The translations under genes were made by a program, and so were the position numbers. Of a stretch of DNA of 64,000 nt, positions 38,953-48,468 are shown piece after piece. This DNA is from Clostridiales bacterium. GTDB taxonomy: Bacteria; Bacillota; Clostridia; Christensenellales; Borkfalkiaceae. The stretch covers positions 1 to 64,000 of the forward strand of contig SVIN01000005.1 of the NCBI GenBank assembly GCA_015069495.1, read 5' to 3'. The notes under the pieces were generated by a model that ran no database searches, was not told where the DNA came from, and saw only the letters and a list, made by a program, of their open reading frames with translations. How positions within the stretch are numbered: position 1 is the stretch's first letter; every line of letters starts with the position of its first letter.

Positions 38953-40125
38953 TTAGAACCCAAGCTCAATGATACCTTTCTTAAGGTAATCGGTATAGCT
39001 TTCGCAACCGTCTTCACGGATAGCAACACCCTTTTCCCAACGGCAACCAAACGTAGGGCCAGAGATGAAGGTATCGATTTGGAAGGTCATGTTCTTTTCC
39101 AAAGGATAATGCGTGGAAGTTTCCATCCAAGGCGCTTCTACTTCAATCATACCTGTACCGTGGCAAGGGCCGTATACGTAGTTCTTGCCATAGCCTGCGT
39201 CTTTATACATTTGCAAGAAACGCTTTGCAACGTCGTCTGCATATACGCCTGCTTTGAGCTGTTGTTCCGTCCATTCGTGCATCTTTTTGCAGAATTCGAT
39301 AAGGTCACGGCGCTCTCCTTCCAACTTACCCATACATACGGGCAAACCGATAGAGGGCGAATAACCGTCAATCTTTGCGGAGAGGTTCAATTGCACGATA
39401 TCGTTTTTACCGATTTCACGATATCTCGAACGGGAGATTGCGTGGCGGGTGCTTGCTTCGGAGAATACGTACATAGGCAAGCCTTCGTATTCTGCGCCGT
39501 GTTCGTAGATAACCTTTTGCGCGATACCTACCATTTGGAGTTCAGTTACACCAGGTTTCAATGCCTTGATGACTTCGTCCGTTGCGATTTCGATGATGCG
39601 GAAACCTTCGCGCAAGCACGCGATTTCGTTTTCACTCTTAATCTTACGCAAATCCACCATGATGTCGTTGCATTTTACGATTTCAGCCTTGGGATAGCAA
39701 TCTTTCAAGCCTTCGTAAATAGGCAACGTGCATTCTACGTAGCTACCCAAACCGATTTTGATATTTTCACCCGTAACGCCGATTGCCTTGAATACTTCAT
39801 TGAAGGTCGAGGGGGTCAATTCGGGGTAAGAAGGGTCAGCCGATTCTCTAAATTCACGAAGCACGAACACCTTTTCAATCTTACCGAAATCTGCGCCGAA
39901 TACTTCCGATTCAGGACCAACAAGCAAAGCTGCGTCGCCGTTTGCAGAAATCGCTACGCCTGCTCTTTCAAAAACGGGCCAGAAACCCGAGAAATATCTT
40001 GCGTTCGCGTAATCGCTTTCCGTGGACGCTACCACCATAACGTCTAAACCGCGGTCGCGGAGCATTTTTGCCGCGCGTTGGATTCTTTCTTGATATTCGT
40101 AATCAGGGATACAAATTCTGGACAT
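38953..40125 (-). CDS. M24 family (Xaa-Pro) aminopeptidase
   Basis: 390 aa; creatinase N-domain then pita-bread fold LREGFRIIEIATDEVIKALKPGVTELQMVG...YGPCHGTGMIEVEAP. Confidence 0.88.
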   Translation of the reverse strand: MSRICIPDYEYQERIQRAAKMLRDRGLDVMVVASTESDYANARYFSGFWPVFERAGVAISANGDAALLVGPESEVFGADFGKIEKVFVLREFRESADPSYPELTPSTFNEVFKAIGVTGENIKIGLGSYVECTLPIYEGLKDCYPKAEIVKCNDIMVDLRKIKSENEIACLREGFRIIEIATDEVIKALKPGVTELQMVGIAQKVIYEHGAEYEGLPMYVFSEASTRHAISRSRYREIGKNDIVQLNLSAKIDGYSPSIGLPVCMGKLEGERRDLIEFCKKMHEWTEQQLKAGVYADDVAKRFLQMYKDAGYGKNYVYGPCHGTGMIEVEAPWMETSTHYPLEKNMTFQIDTFISGPTFGCRWEKGVAIREDGCESYTDYLKKGIIELGF

Positions 40126-40246
40126 AATTCCACCTCTTTTTTAATATTTTTTTCCTTTATTGTATCACAACCTTTCCCTTTTGTCTTTACAAAATAGTAT
40201 TTATTTGGTATAATATTGTAAATATTTTTATTTTGGAGTACCAATC

Positions 40247-41131
40247 GTGAAGTTCATTTTAAAATCGTTTAAGACGGAATTAAATATAACAAGGCTTGCC
40301 AATATACATTATTTTGAATTTACGCCTAACTACCACACCGTCAACGATTCGCATGGGTTTTGCGAATTGGTGTACGTAGACCAAGGCAGTATTGAAGTCA
40401 CTTCCGATTGCTATACGGGGATTTTGGAACAGAACCAAATGATTATCCACGGTGCGCACCAAAACCATTCGCTGACCTGCAATGAACGCGTTGCCCCCAA
40501 TATTATTGTTATTGGCTTTGAATGCGATTCTGCAACGCTTGAAGCATTGATGTGCGCGCCGTTGACGTTAAGCGAAGAGTTGCAAAAAACGTTGGCGGAA
40601 ATCATCAAGGAAGCGCGCGCTGTGTACTTACCGCCTTACAACGTACCAAACTTGAAAAATATGAAGAAACGTAAAAATTTCACCTTTGGCTCAGATCAAT
40701 TGATTAAGGACTGCTTGCAAATTTTCCTCATCAAATGTCTACGCCTTACCTTATCGACTCCCTCACGCGAAAAACATAAACACGTATTGGCTATTCCTGC
40801 GCAAATTGAAGAAGTCAAACGATACTTGGACGAGAATTACCGCCAAAAAATCACAGTAGAAGAGCTGTGCTTTTTGTTTCATACCAACAAGACTTCTTTA
40901 TCCGCCGCCTTTAAGCAAACGTTCGGCAAAACGATTATTGATTACGTAAACGCCCTGCGGGTAGAATACACGAAAACAATGCTTCGCGGGGGGAATTACA
41001 CTTTGACACAAATAGCGGATGAGTTGAATTTATCGTCCGTGCATTATTTAACCGCGCTCTTTAAAAAATATACCGCCATGAGCCCGACGGAATATTTACA
41101 CACGATACAAAAAACGCTAAATTTGCCCTAA
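40247..41131 (+). CDS. AraC-family transcriptional regulator (GTG start)
   Basis: C-terminal two-HTH AraC domain: ITVEELCFLFHTNKTSLSAAFKQTFGKTIIDYVNALRVEYTKTMLRGGNYTLTQIADELNLSSVHYLTALFKKYTAMSPTEY. Confidence 0.88.
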   Translation: MKFILKSFKTELNITRLANIHYFEFTPNYHTVNDSHGFCELVYVDQGSIEVTSDCYTGILEQNQMIIHGAHQNHSLTCNERVAPNIIVIGFECDSATLEALMCAPLTLSEELQKTLAEIIKEARAVYLPPYNVPNLKNMKKRKNFTFGSDQLIKDCLQIFLIKCLRLTLSTPSREKHKHVLAIPAQIEEVKRYLDENYRQKITVEELCFLFHTNKTSLSAAFKQTFGKTIIDYVNALRVEYTKTMLRGGNYTLTQIADELNLSSVHYLTALFKKYTAMSPTEYLHTIQKTLNLP

Positions 41132-41274
41132 TGCGCGCAGAAAGTTCAAGTTTTCGGTGAAAAAAATCGTAAAATGTGGCAATATTTTCTTTATTTTTGA
41201 GTAGAATGGTCGAGTATAAATGAAGTTTGTCGAAAGGCGGGGGAAAATTTTACTAAAAAAGCTTGAAAAAAGCG

Positions 41275-41303
41275 TTGACATTTTTAAAAAAAGGGAATAT
41301 AAT
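41275..41303 (+). promoter_or_regulatory. Consensus promoter for tRNA-Gly (TTGACA-N17-TATAAT)
   Basis: TTGACA 41275-41280; TATAAT 41298-41303. Confidence 0.85.
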
Positions 41304-41323
41304 AGAAAGGTAAAGTAAATATT

Positions 41324-41398
41324 GCAGGTGTCGCCTAGCGGTATGGCGGCAGCTTCCCAAGCTGTTCCCGGCGAGTTCGACTCTCGTCACCTGCTCCA
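41324..41398 (+). tRNA. tRNA-Gly (anticodon CCC), CCA encoded
   Basis: GCAGGTG...CACCTGC acceptor stem, anticodon loop TTCCCAA, GTTCGACTC T-arm, 3' TCCA. Confidence 0.95.
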
Positions 41399-41401
41399 AA
41401 A

Positions 41402-41435
41402 ATCGACAAGTTGCGTTAAGCGGCTTGTCGATTTT
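41402..41435 (+). terminator. Terminator after tRNA-Gly
   Basis: ATCGACAAG...CTTGTCGATTTT. Confidence 0.8.
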
Positions 41436-41520
41436 ACCTATTACCTATTCACTCTTCACTCTTCACTTTTCACTTGCAATTGACTTGTCGATTTTTGAAA
41501 GTAATAAGTAATAGTGAATA

Positions 41521-41904
41521 GTGAAAAAGTATGGCTGGAATTTACAAAGGGAGAAAGGTATGCAAGAAAGTCCGTTGATTGTAAAATCGAAAGAATTTGC
41601 TTTGCAAATCATTCGTGTTTGCAATGAGATTAAAAATACAAAAAAAGAAAGTGTACTGACAAATCAACTTATCCGTTCGGGAACAAGTGTTGGCGCAAAT
41701 ATACGCGAAGCCTTTTACGCACACGGAAAAGCAGATTTTATAGCCAAACTGCAAATCGCCTTGAAAGAATGCTCAGAAAGTGAATATTGGTTAGAGCTTT
41801 TAATTGAAAGTAGTTATTACGATAAACACGATATTTTAGACTTGTGTATAGAAGTCAAACGGTTGTTGATTTCTTCTTTAAATACAGTAAAAAACAATAA
41901 ATAA
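41521..41904 (+). CDS. Four-helix bundle protein (S23/IVS family), second copy
   Basis: 'KSKEFALQIIRVCNEIKNTKKESVLTNQLIRSGTSVGANIREAFYAHGKADFIAKLQIALKECSESEYWLELL'; start may be 41560 (MQESPLI). Confidence 0.87.
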   Translation: MKKYGWNLQREKGMQESPLIVKSKEFALQIIRVCNEIKNTKKESVLTNQLIRSGTSVGANIREAFYAHGKADFIAKLQIALKECSESEYWLELLIESSYYDKHDILDLCIEVKRLLISSLNTVKNNK

Positions 41905-41975
41905 CAACTAAGCACACTTCCTTTTGCCTAAATTGTAAGGTATATGGAAGTGTGTTTTGCTTTTTATCCCTGCCT

Positions 41976-42055
41976 TTTGTCATTCTGGAGCGAAATGCAA
42001 TGTAGCGATAGAATCTCGAGACTCTATCACTTCGCTTCACTCGTTTCAGAATGAC
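41976..42055. repeat. Dispersed imperfect inverted repeat 'GTCATTCTGGAGCGAA...TTCGCTTCACTCGTTTCAGAATGAC'
   Basis: Inverted ends GTCATTCTG / CAGAATGAC with internal GATAGAATCTCGAGACTCTATC. Confidence 0.75.
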
Positions 42056-42187
42056 ATTACCTTATCACATTTCAGAAAAAAATTGTTGAGTTTTACTCAT
42101 ACTGTTAAGATTTTTCTTTCATATTCGTTTAGTTTTTCAAGGTTTTGTGTATATACAAATATATGATAAGATAAATTTGAGGTAATT

Positions 42188-43114
42188 ATGTTTATAGCAA
42201 ATGATAAAAATGGCAAACGAATATCAATAGAAAATGCAATAATAGGAGAGGGTTACTTCTGCCCTACTTGCGGAGAACCTCTCGTAATTAAAGCAAAAAA
42301 CTCTCTTGCGGTTAAACCCTATTTTTCTCATAGAAAAGGAACACTTTGTACCGATAACTGGAAATATGATATGAGTGAGTGGCATAGAGCGTGGCAAGAA
42401 AAATTCCCTGAACACTGCCGCGAAATCGTCCTTGAAAACAATGGAATTAAACATAGAGCTGATATTTTAATTAACAATACTGTTATAGAATTTCAACATA
42501 GCCCTATCACAAACGAAGAAATCCTTGAAAGAAATAAATTTTATCTTTCTTGCGGATACCCCGTTGTTTGGGTTTTTGATGCAAATTCACCATCATATAA
42601 AATCAAAAACAAAAATAACAACAATGATTCCGTCGACCCGATGAAATGTAAAGAAGATGACTTATGTTGGAATAGAGCAAAGTCGCAATTTAAGCCTATC
42701 TTTCAAAAAGGTGTTACTGTATATATACAATACAAAACAACAGTGTCTACACAACAAAAAGAGTATAATGGAAAAGAATTTGATATTTTATTATTTCTCA
42801 AAGCACTTACACCAAAAGATTTTAAGTTTCTTCCATTAAAGTGTTATATTTTACAAGAAAATTTTCTTCAACAATATGGCGTTAATACTGGTTGGAAGTC
42901 GATACAAGAAATAATTAATCAAACTTATCCACCCAAAATACAACCTCAAAAGGTAGCTATTCAACCCTCTACCTATCGTAAGACTTCACCCAATCTTATC
43001 GAAATTCAAGCAGCACTACAACAGTTTTCGAAAAGCGGGTTACAACGTTATCCCGTCAATACTTCCAAGAAAACTAAAAAAGTGAATTACCACCGTAAAC
43101 CTAGACACCTTTGA
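42188..43114 (+). CDS. CoiA-like competence protein
   Basis: 308 aa; GYFCPTCGEPLVIKAK...KPYFSHRKG...EWHRAWQEKFP...HRADILINNTVIEFQHSPITNEEILERNKFY. Confidence 0.85.
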   Translation: MFIANDKNGKRISIENAIIGEGYFCPTCGEPLVIKAKNSLAVKPYFSHRKGTLCTDNWKYDMSEWHRAWQEKFPEHCREIVLENNGIKHRADILINNTVIEFQHSPITNEEILERNKFYLSCGYPVVWVFDANSPSYKIKNKNNNNDSVDPMKCKEDDLCWNRAKSQFKPIFQKGVTVYIQYKTTVSTQQKEYNGKEFDILLFLKALTPKDFKFLPLKCYILQENFLQQYGVNTGWKSIQEIINQTYPPKIQPQKVAIQPSTYRKTSPNLIEIQAALQQFSKSGLQRYPVNTSKKTKKVNYHRKPRHL

Positions 43115-43133
43115 GTGTAATATCAACTAAAGC

Positions 43134-43159
43134 AAAAAACGCCCTTTGGGGCGTTTTTT
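43134..43159. terminator. Terminator (AAAAAACGCCCtttGGGGCGTTTTTT)
   Basis: Stem with flanking A/T runs between convergent genes. Confidence 0.85.
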
Positions 43160-43191
43160 ACTTTACTTGTTCGATTTTACAAAATGAAATT

Positions 43192-43761
43192 TTACTCTTC
43201 CGACTCTTCCGCTTCGTTTACATTCTTTTTATCCAAACGGAAATACCCGACGATAACCGAGGTAAAACTGAACGTGTCGCAACAGATTGCGCCGATAGAA
43301 CCCGAGGAAAGAATATTGTAAACTAACCACAAAGGAAAATTGAAAAAACCAATCAATCGGCTAGCGTTGGCTTCTTTGTAACGGAATCCAAAGGTTGTCA
43401 AGGACATTCCGACTACGGGTAAAATCTCCAACACCGCATTGCCCGCGGTGAATTCTTTACCAAACAAGGTAAAATTCAACACGTACGAAGCAAGATAGAC
43501 AGCAATAAACCCTGCCATCCAAAGCAGGTGGTCTGTGTGGAGTTTATCCTTATACAAGAACAAAATCGAACGGATAATCCCCACAGCGTTCAACATAGCC
43601 CCCACGTACGCGCCGAGCAGGAAAAAATTCACGGTAAACAACGCGGACGCAATCAACTGCCACACAAGGATAGCCCGTTGCGTTTTCTGTTGATAGGATA
43701 GGATGTTAAATACCATGGCAAAAACACCAATGATTTGGACAAACGTTTCGTAAGGAGTCAT
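43192..43761 (-). CDS. YgjV-like inner membrane protein
   Basis: 189 aa; QIIGVFAMVFNILSYQQKTQRAILVWQLIASALFTVNFFLLGAYVGAMLNAVGIIRSILF. Confidence 0.75.
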   Translation of the reverse strand: MTPYETFVQIIGVFAMVFNILSYQQKTQRAILVWQLIASALFTVNFFLLGAYVGAMLNAVGIIRSILFLYKDKLHTDHLLWMAGFIAVYLASYVLNFTLFGKEFTAGNAVLEILPVVGMSLTTFGFRYKEANASRLIGFFNFPLWLVYNILSSGSIGAICCDTFSFTSVIVGYFRLDKKNVNEAEESEE

Positions 43762-43779
43762 CTTTATACTTCCAAGAGG

Positions 43780-44355
43780 TTATTTGTTAAGAGTTTGCTT
43801 TCTGTCAAAACGGAACAATCCAACAAGGATAGAAACCAGACAGAACGCTGCGCAGAGAATCGCACCCATGGATTGTGCTACGATATTGTAAATGAGCCAC
43901 GAGGGCGCACTGATAAGCCCAAGCAAGCGCGTGCTTTTCGCTGTTTTTGAACGAAAGGCAAGGGTGGTTGCGGTCATACCGACAACGGGTAAAATTTCCA
44001 CCAAGGCGTTGAGCAGGTTGAATTCTGTTCCAAACGCGGTAAACGTTAAAACGTAGGATACGAGATATACGGCAATAAAACCAATTAACCAAATCGGGTG
44101 ATCAGTGCGAAGCTGTTCTTTATACAAAAAAACAATCGCGCGGATGATGCCCACCGCATTTAACAAAGCCCCCGTGTACGCGCCAAGCAGAAAAAAGTTG
44201 ACGGTAAACAGAGTCGTCCCCAACAACTGCCACATGATGATATAACGCTGCTTTTTTTGTTGGTAGGACAAAATGTTAAACGCCATAGCGATAATGCCGA
44301 TGATTTGCGCTATGATTTCCATTGTAGGAATGTTTTTTGCCAGTAAAATATTCAT
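43780..44355 (-). CDS. YgjV-like inner membrane protein (tandem paralog)
   Basis: MEIIAQIIGIIAMAFNILSYQQKKQRYIIMWQLLGTTLFTVNFFLLGAYTGALLNAVGIIRAIVFLYKE; start re-set from 44493. Confidence 0.75.
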   Translation of the reverse strand: MNILLAKNIPTMEIIAQIIGIIAMAFNILSYQQKKQRYIIMWQLLGTTLFTVNFFLLGAYTGALLNAVGIIRAIVFLYKEQLRTDHPIWLIGFIAVYLVSYVLTFTAFGTEFNLLNALVEILPVVGMTATTLAFRSKTAKSTRLLGLISAPSWLIYNIVAQSMGAILCAAFCLVSILVGLFRFDRKQTLNK

Positions 44356-44465
44356 GTAGAATAGTGTAACACAAACCCGCAAAAAAATCAAGGATTTTCC
44401 AGTGCGCACGATAAAAACGCGGGGGATTTTTACCGACGGATATAACGACGCATATGCTCTTCCAT

Positions 44466-44498
44466 GAAAAAATGCGCCCTCGCAAGGACGCATTTTTT
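44466..44498. terminator. Terminator after Fur-family gene
   Basis: AAAAAATGCG...CGCATTTTTT. Confidence 0.75.
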
Positions 44499-44499
44499 A

Positions 44500-44892
44500 T
44501 CAGGATTTCATTTCACTTTCCGTACAGTTTTTACAAGTTCCGAAAAACTCGACACTGTATCCGCTGACCGAAAAACCGTTTTCCGTAGTCACGCTAAGTC
44601 CCTCTAACGGGATACCTGTTGCCACTACGTCTGCAACTCTGCCACACTTTGCACAGTGCGCGTGATAATGCGGCATTACGTTGTAATCATACCGCACTTC
44701 GTTTCCGGCGGTGCGCAGTTCTAAGGCTTTTCCGCCCCCTGCAAAACCTCCCAAAACCCGAAACACTGTTGCACGTGAAACGGTGGGATACTGGTTATGT
44801 ACGTATCCATACACTTCCGTCGCCGTTGGATGATCCAACGTCTTCAAAGCATCATAAATGATTTGCTTTTGCTTCGTTTGTCTTTCCTGCAT
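44500..44892 (-). CDS. Fur family regulator (PerR-like)
   Basis: RQTKQKQIIYDALKTLDHPTATEVYGYVHNQYPTVSRATVFRVLGGFAGGGKALEL...HYHAHCAKCGRVADV...CKNC. Confidence 0.85.
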   Translation of the reverse strand: MQERQTKQKQIIYDALKTLDHPTATEVYGYVHNQYPTVSRATVFRVLGGFAGGGKALELRTAGNEVRYDYNVMPHYHAHCAKCGRVADVVATGIPLEGLSVTTENGFSVSGYSVEFFGTCKNCTESEMKS

Positions 44893-45028
44893 ACCCATCG
44901 CCTCCTTTATTGAGATTGAATACTGATTACAGTATAACATATATTTTTCTTTTCGTCAAGAGTTTTTGTAAAAATTTTTACACGCCCGCGAAATTTTCTT
45001 TTCACGAGCGTGCATTTTACCTAATATT

Positions 45029-46888
45029 TTACTGTACGTTTTGTGCGTTGATGATGGCGATTTCTTCCCCCGTTTCCGCATCAAGGTATACGAAATATTT
45101 CATATCGTTGTACGAACAGAGGAACTCATACGCGGCGCGTTCCCCGCGGAGGGTACGGACAACCGCCAAACGACTGGCGTCCACGTTCAGCTTTTTACTC
45201 AGCTTTTCATGGGCAGTTTCAAGGTTCATTTTCACGTTCAACTCATACCTGCCCCTATGGTTTTGTAAAAATTTACTTGCATCCATGCCCGTCACCACCC
45301 CGCGCGAACGGCAGACTTTTACCTTGATTTCATCGGGATAATATACCACGTCCTCATCCTCGTAGACAAAGGTAAACTCGGTTGTAGTGCCCATATTACG
45401 GAACCGCACTACTTCCATATCGTCATAGCCAAGACTTTCTAAAAATTCCTCAGCGATGTCTTCCGCGCGGTCAACGTCGAATTTTTCCTCACTGCATTCT
45501 TCATAGTAATCAAATCCAATCAACGCGCCGTCGGCTTGACGGATTTCCGCAAAGAGCATCGTACCCTTTTCATCATAGCCTTGCACGTTGTAGGCGGAAT
45601 ATGCGTGTGTGGATGTTTCCCCTACGCATTGAAAATCCTGAATTTTATACTTGGAAAAATACTCCTTACAGCGTTCTACGGCCTGCGCGCCATCGATATG
45701 CCCTTCTGTTTTTTCAACGCGCGGAGAGGGAATCTGACGCCCTTCCATCGCGGCGCGGTTTTCCTCCAAAGTTATATTTTCCAACCGGCCAAGGCAATCT
45801 TTCATCATGCAATCCTTGCCTTTCATATACGCGCTCAAATCCTTGTCCGTCATCGCTTGTACAAGTTTATCCAACTCCTGACGAATGGCATGGTTGGCTT
45901 CGTACAAACTTTCCAAGGTCTGCATATCTTTCTCGTTGAGCGCAATACCGTTACGCAATTTCGCCAGCATGCGTTCACACTCCATGGCGGTACGGTTGAT
46001 AAATTCAGTCGTGTTTTTATCCTCGTTTAAGTCGATGGGAAGTTTTTCCAAATCCGCTTCCGCCACCCGCGCCTGCACCAAAATATCCGTCAAAATACGC
46101 TGTTGCTGAACAGGTGATGCAGAGATTCGAATGCGGTCCAAATCATCGTCAACGTGCTCCATAATCCCCGTCAACTCGTACATGGTACCCTTGTTTGCAC
46201 TCATCACGCCTTGTTTTGTGGTACTCATTTCCACCGCCCCAACGGTCACAGTCGTCGCAAGCGCAAGGGTCGTCACCCCCAAAGCAACCACCGCGGCAAT
46301 CCAACCGCCATACCCTTTTTCGCGACTTTCACGTTGAGTTTTTCTGCGGGATTTTTCCGCTTTTTTCTTGGACTGCGCCTGCCGTTTGTTTGCCTTGGCA
46401 TGCGCGCGTTCGCGAATGAGTTTTTCCCGTTCCGCCGCATGTTTTTCCGCGCGGGCTTTCCTATCCGCAGCGCGTTTTTCAATCATGGCTTGGTGCTCGG
46501 CAAGCTGTTTTTCAATGGAAGCTTTACGGTCTGCCATGCGTTTTTTGCGGGCGGCAATTTTTTCCGCGCGCTTCTTGGCGCGTTCTTCCTTACGTTTGGC
46601 TTCCGCTTCTTTTTTCTGTAAAGCTTTTTCCACCCGTTTTTTCGCCGCCTCGCTTTCCTTTTCGGCGCGGGCACTGTTCACCTGCGCGTTCATTTTTTTC
46701 GCGTTGACCGTTTCGTTGGCTGTGGAATCCCCCAATGCCGAATCCCCTTTTGCGCTGACGGTTTTTGTTGTAGCCGTTTTCCTTTGCGTACCGTTTTCAC
46801 GGGATTTTTTCACTTCTTTTTCAATCTTTTCCACCTTTTCCGCGCCTGAGGACACGTTAGTAGCAATTTCAGTTTCTTTCTTTTTCAT
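45029..46888 (-). CDS. ypeB: Germination protein YpeB with a long Lys/Ala/Glu-rich N-terminal extension
   Basis: PepSY-type C-terminal repeats and YpeB N-domain (STTKQGVMSANKGTMYELTGIMEHVDDDLDRIRIS); immediately downstream of sleB. ~190 aa charged region precedes the TM. Confidence 0.85.
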   Translation of the reverse strand: MKKKETEIATNVSSGAEKVEKIEKEVKKSRENGTQRKTATTKTVSAKGDSALGDSTANETVNAKKMNAQVNSARAEKESEAAKKRVEKALQKKEAEAKRKEERAKKRAEKIAARKKRMADRKASIEKQLAEHQAMIEKRAADRKARAEKHAAEREKLIRERAHAKANKRQAQSKKKAEKSRRKTQRESREKGYGGWIAAVVALGVTTLALATTVTVGAVEMSTTKQGVMSANKGTMYELTGIMEHVDDDLDRIRISASPVQQQRILTDILVQARVAEADLEKLPIDLNEDKNTTEFINRTAMECERMLAKLRNGIALNEKDMQTLESLYEANHAIRQELDKLVQAMTDKDLSAYMKGKDCMMKDCLGRLENITLEENRAAMEGRQIPSPRVEKTEGHIDGAQAVERCKEYFSKYKIQDFQCVGETSTHAYSAYNVQGYDEKGTMLFAEIRQADGALIGFDYYEECSEEKFDVDRAEDIAEEFLESLGYDDMEVVRFRNMGTTTEFTFVYEDEDVVYYPDEIKVKVCRSRGVVTGMDASKFLQNHRGRYELNVKMNLETAHEKLSKKLNVDASRLAVVRTLRGERAAYEFLCSYNDMKYFVYLDAETGEEIAIINAQNVQ

Positions 46889-47076
46889 ATATTCTCCCTT
46901 ATTCTTTACAAAAAGTTATACTCTGTTAAATGGTTCGAATGCTCCCATTAGAGAGGGCGCGCAGATACAAGCAAGACAAGGAGCGTGCGGATTTCCCGAC
47001 GGGAGTGTACATAGACGTACATGACCGAGGGAAAACGCAAACGCGACGAAGTATTGCGCCGTATATCCGCGCCCCT

Positions 47077-47823
47077 TTATACAGCAAAGACGTGCTTGCC
47101 AATCACCGTCACAGTCTGCCTCTCAAAAATCCATGCACTCGTCGCTACGGCAGGGTTGTAATAGTAGATTGCCCCGCCAGTGGGATCCCAACCATTGATT
47201 GCATCCCGCGCCGCTTTCATCGCCGTTTCGTTCGGAGTCAAGTTGATCTGTCCGTCATCCACCGCAGTGAATGCTCCTTTTTGATACACAACCCCTGATA
47301 CAGTGTTGGGGAAAGCGTGGTTACGAACTCGGTTCATAATCACCGCGCCAATCGCCACCTGCCCCACGTAAGGTTCTCCGCGCCCTTCCGCGTAAATCGT
47401 CTTCGCAAGCAGATACACGTCCGAACTCGACACCCCCGATACTTGACCGCCATTGGAATTCGACTGTTCCAGTAAAGCTTGGTAAGAACTGGTCATTCCC
47501 AAGGCTTTATAGGTGGATTTTCCCACCACACCGTCTGCAGTCAAGCCGTTCTTCTTTTGAAAGGCAATCACAGCCTTTTTCGTCCCCTCTCCAAACACAC
47601 CGTCCACGCTACCGCTGTAATATCCCCACAGCTTCAAACGGCGTTGCACTTCTTTGACTTCACCGCCCTTTGCGCCTGAGCGGAGTACCGCAACCTGTGC
47701 AATTTCTTCCACTTGCGCGGTTTCGTGCGCTGTTGCGATTTTTACAATTCCTACCCCTGCAACGGGTAAAAGCATCGCGCCCGCCAAAACGGCAGCCGCC
47801 CATTTTTTTACGGATTTTTTCAT
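47077..47823 (-). CDS. sleB: Spore cortex-lytic enzyme SleB
   Basis: Signal/TM, peptidoglycan-binding LRSGAKGGEVKEVQRRLKLWGYYSGSVDGVFGEGTKKAVIAFQKKNGL, hydrolase_2 LLAKTIYAEGRGEPYVGQVAIGAVIMNRV. Confidence 0.92.
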   Translation of the reverse strand: MKKSVKKWAAAVLAGAMLLPVAGVGIVKIATAHETAQVEEIAQVAVLRSGAKGGEVKEVQRRLKLWGYYSGSVDGVFGEGTKKAVIAFQKKNGLTADGVVGKSTYKALGMTSSYQALLEQSNSNGGQVSGVSSSDVYLLAKTIYAEGRGEPYVGQVAIGAVIMNRVRNHAFPNTVSGVVYQKGAFTAVDDGQINLTPNETAMKAARDAINGWDPTGGAIYYYNPAVATSAWIFERQTVTVIGKHVFAV

Positions 47824-47829
47824 TCCCTT

Positions 47830-48396
47830 TTATCCTCCTATGTAAAATCGGTCGATAATCTCCTTAATTTTACTCTTATAAATCACATTCGTGTCGGTCG
47901 CGGCAAAACACAACGGCGGGTATACCACGCACCACCAATTATCCCCCGCACCTTTCCCCAAACGCACGATCAACGCTGTGTACTCGCCTGCGGGTAAAGT
48001 ATACCCATCGTAAACGCGGGTTGGAAAGGTTTCCGTAGTGAGTTCCGCTGTCGCACCGTAGGCAAACCCGTATTCTTGTAAAACTTCTTCCGCCGCTGCG
48101 GACAACTCTCCAAGCCGACCCGCTATCCCATCCATCGCCTGCGCTTTGGTTTGACACTCGGCAACCATCGGCGTCAAGCACTCCACCAAACGGTCGCGAA
48201 CGCGATATTTCACCGCCTGCGCCTCGTTTTCATTGGAATCCGCGCGGATGTGTATGCGCAAATATTCTGACTGTAAAGCGGTGTTTTGAGAACTCAACGC
48301 AGACATGGTATGCCCATTTTGCGAAAAGTTCCCAAAACCAAACGCCGTTAAACTTATTATGATTGACAATAAAAAAATTATGCAAAACTTTTTCAT
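47830..48396 (-). CDS. spoIIR: Stage II sporulation protein R
   Basis: LRIHIRADSNENEAQAVKYRVRDRLVECL...DNWWCVVYPPLCF. Confidence 0.9.
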   Translation of the reverse strand: MKKFCIIFLLSIIISLTAFGFGNFSQNGHTMSALSSQNTALQSEYLRIHIRADSNENEAQAVKYRVRDRLVECLTPMVAECQTKAQAMDGIAGRLGELSAAAEEVLQEYGFAYGATAELTTETFPTRVYDGYTLPAGEYTALIVRLGKGAGDNWWCVVYPPLCFAATDTNVIYKSKIKEIIDRFYIGG

Positions 48397-48468
48397 AAAA
48401 AAATAACCTCCATGCTTTCGCATAGAAGTTATTGACCGATTGTGACAATTTTATACTTATACAATAAA

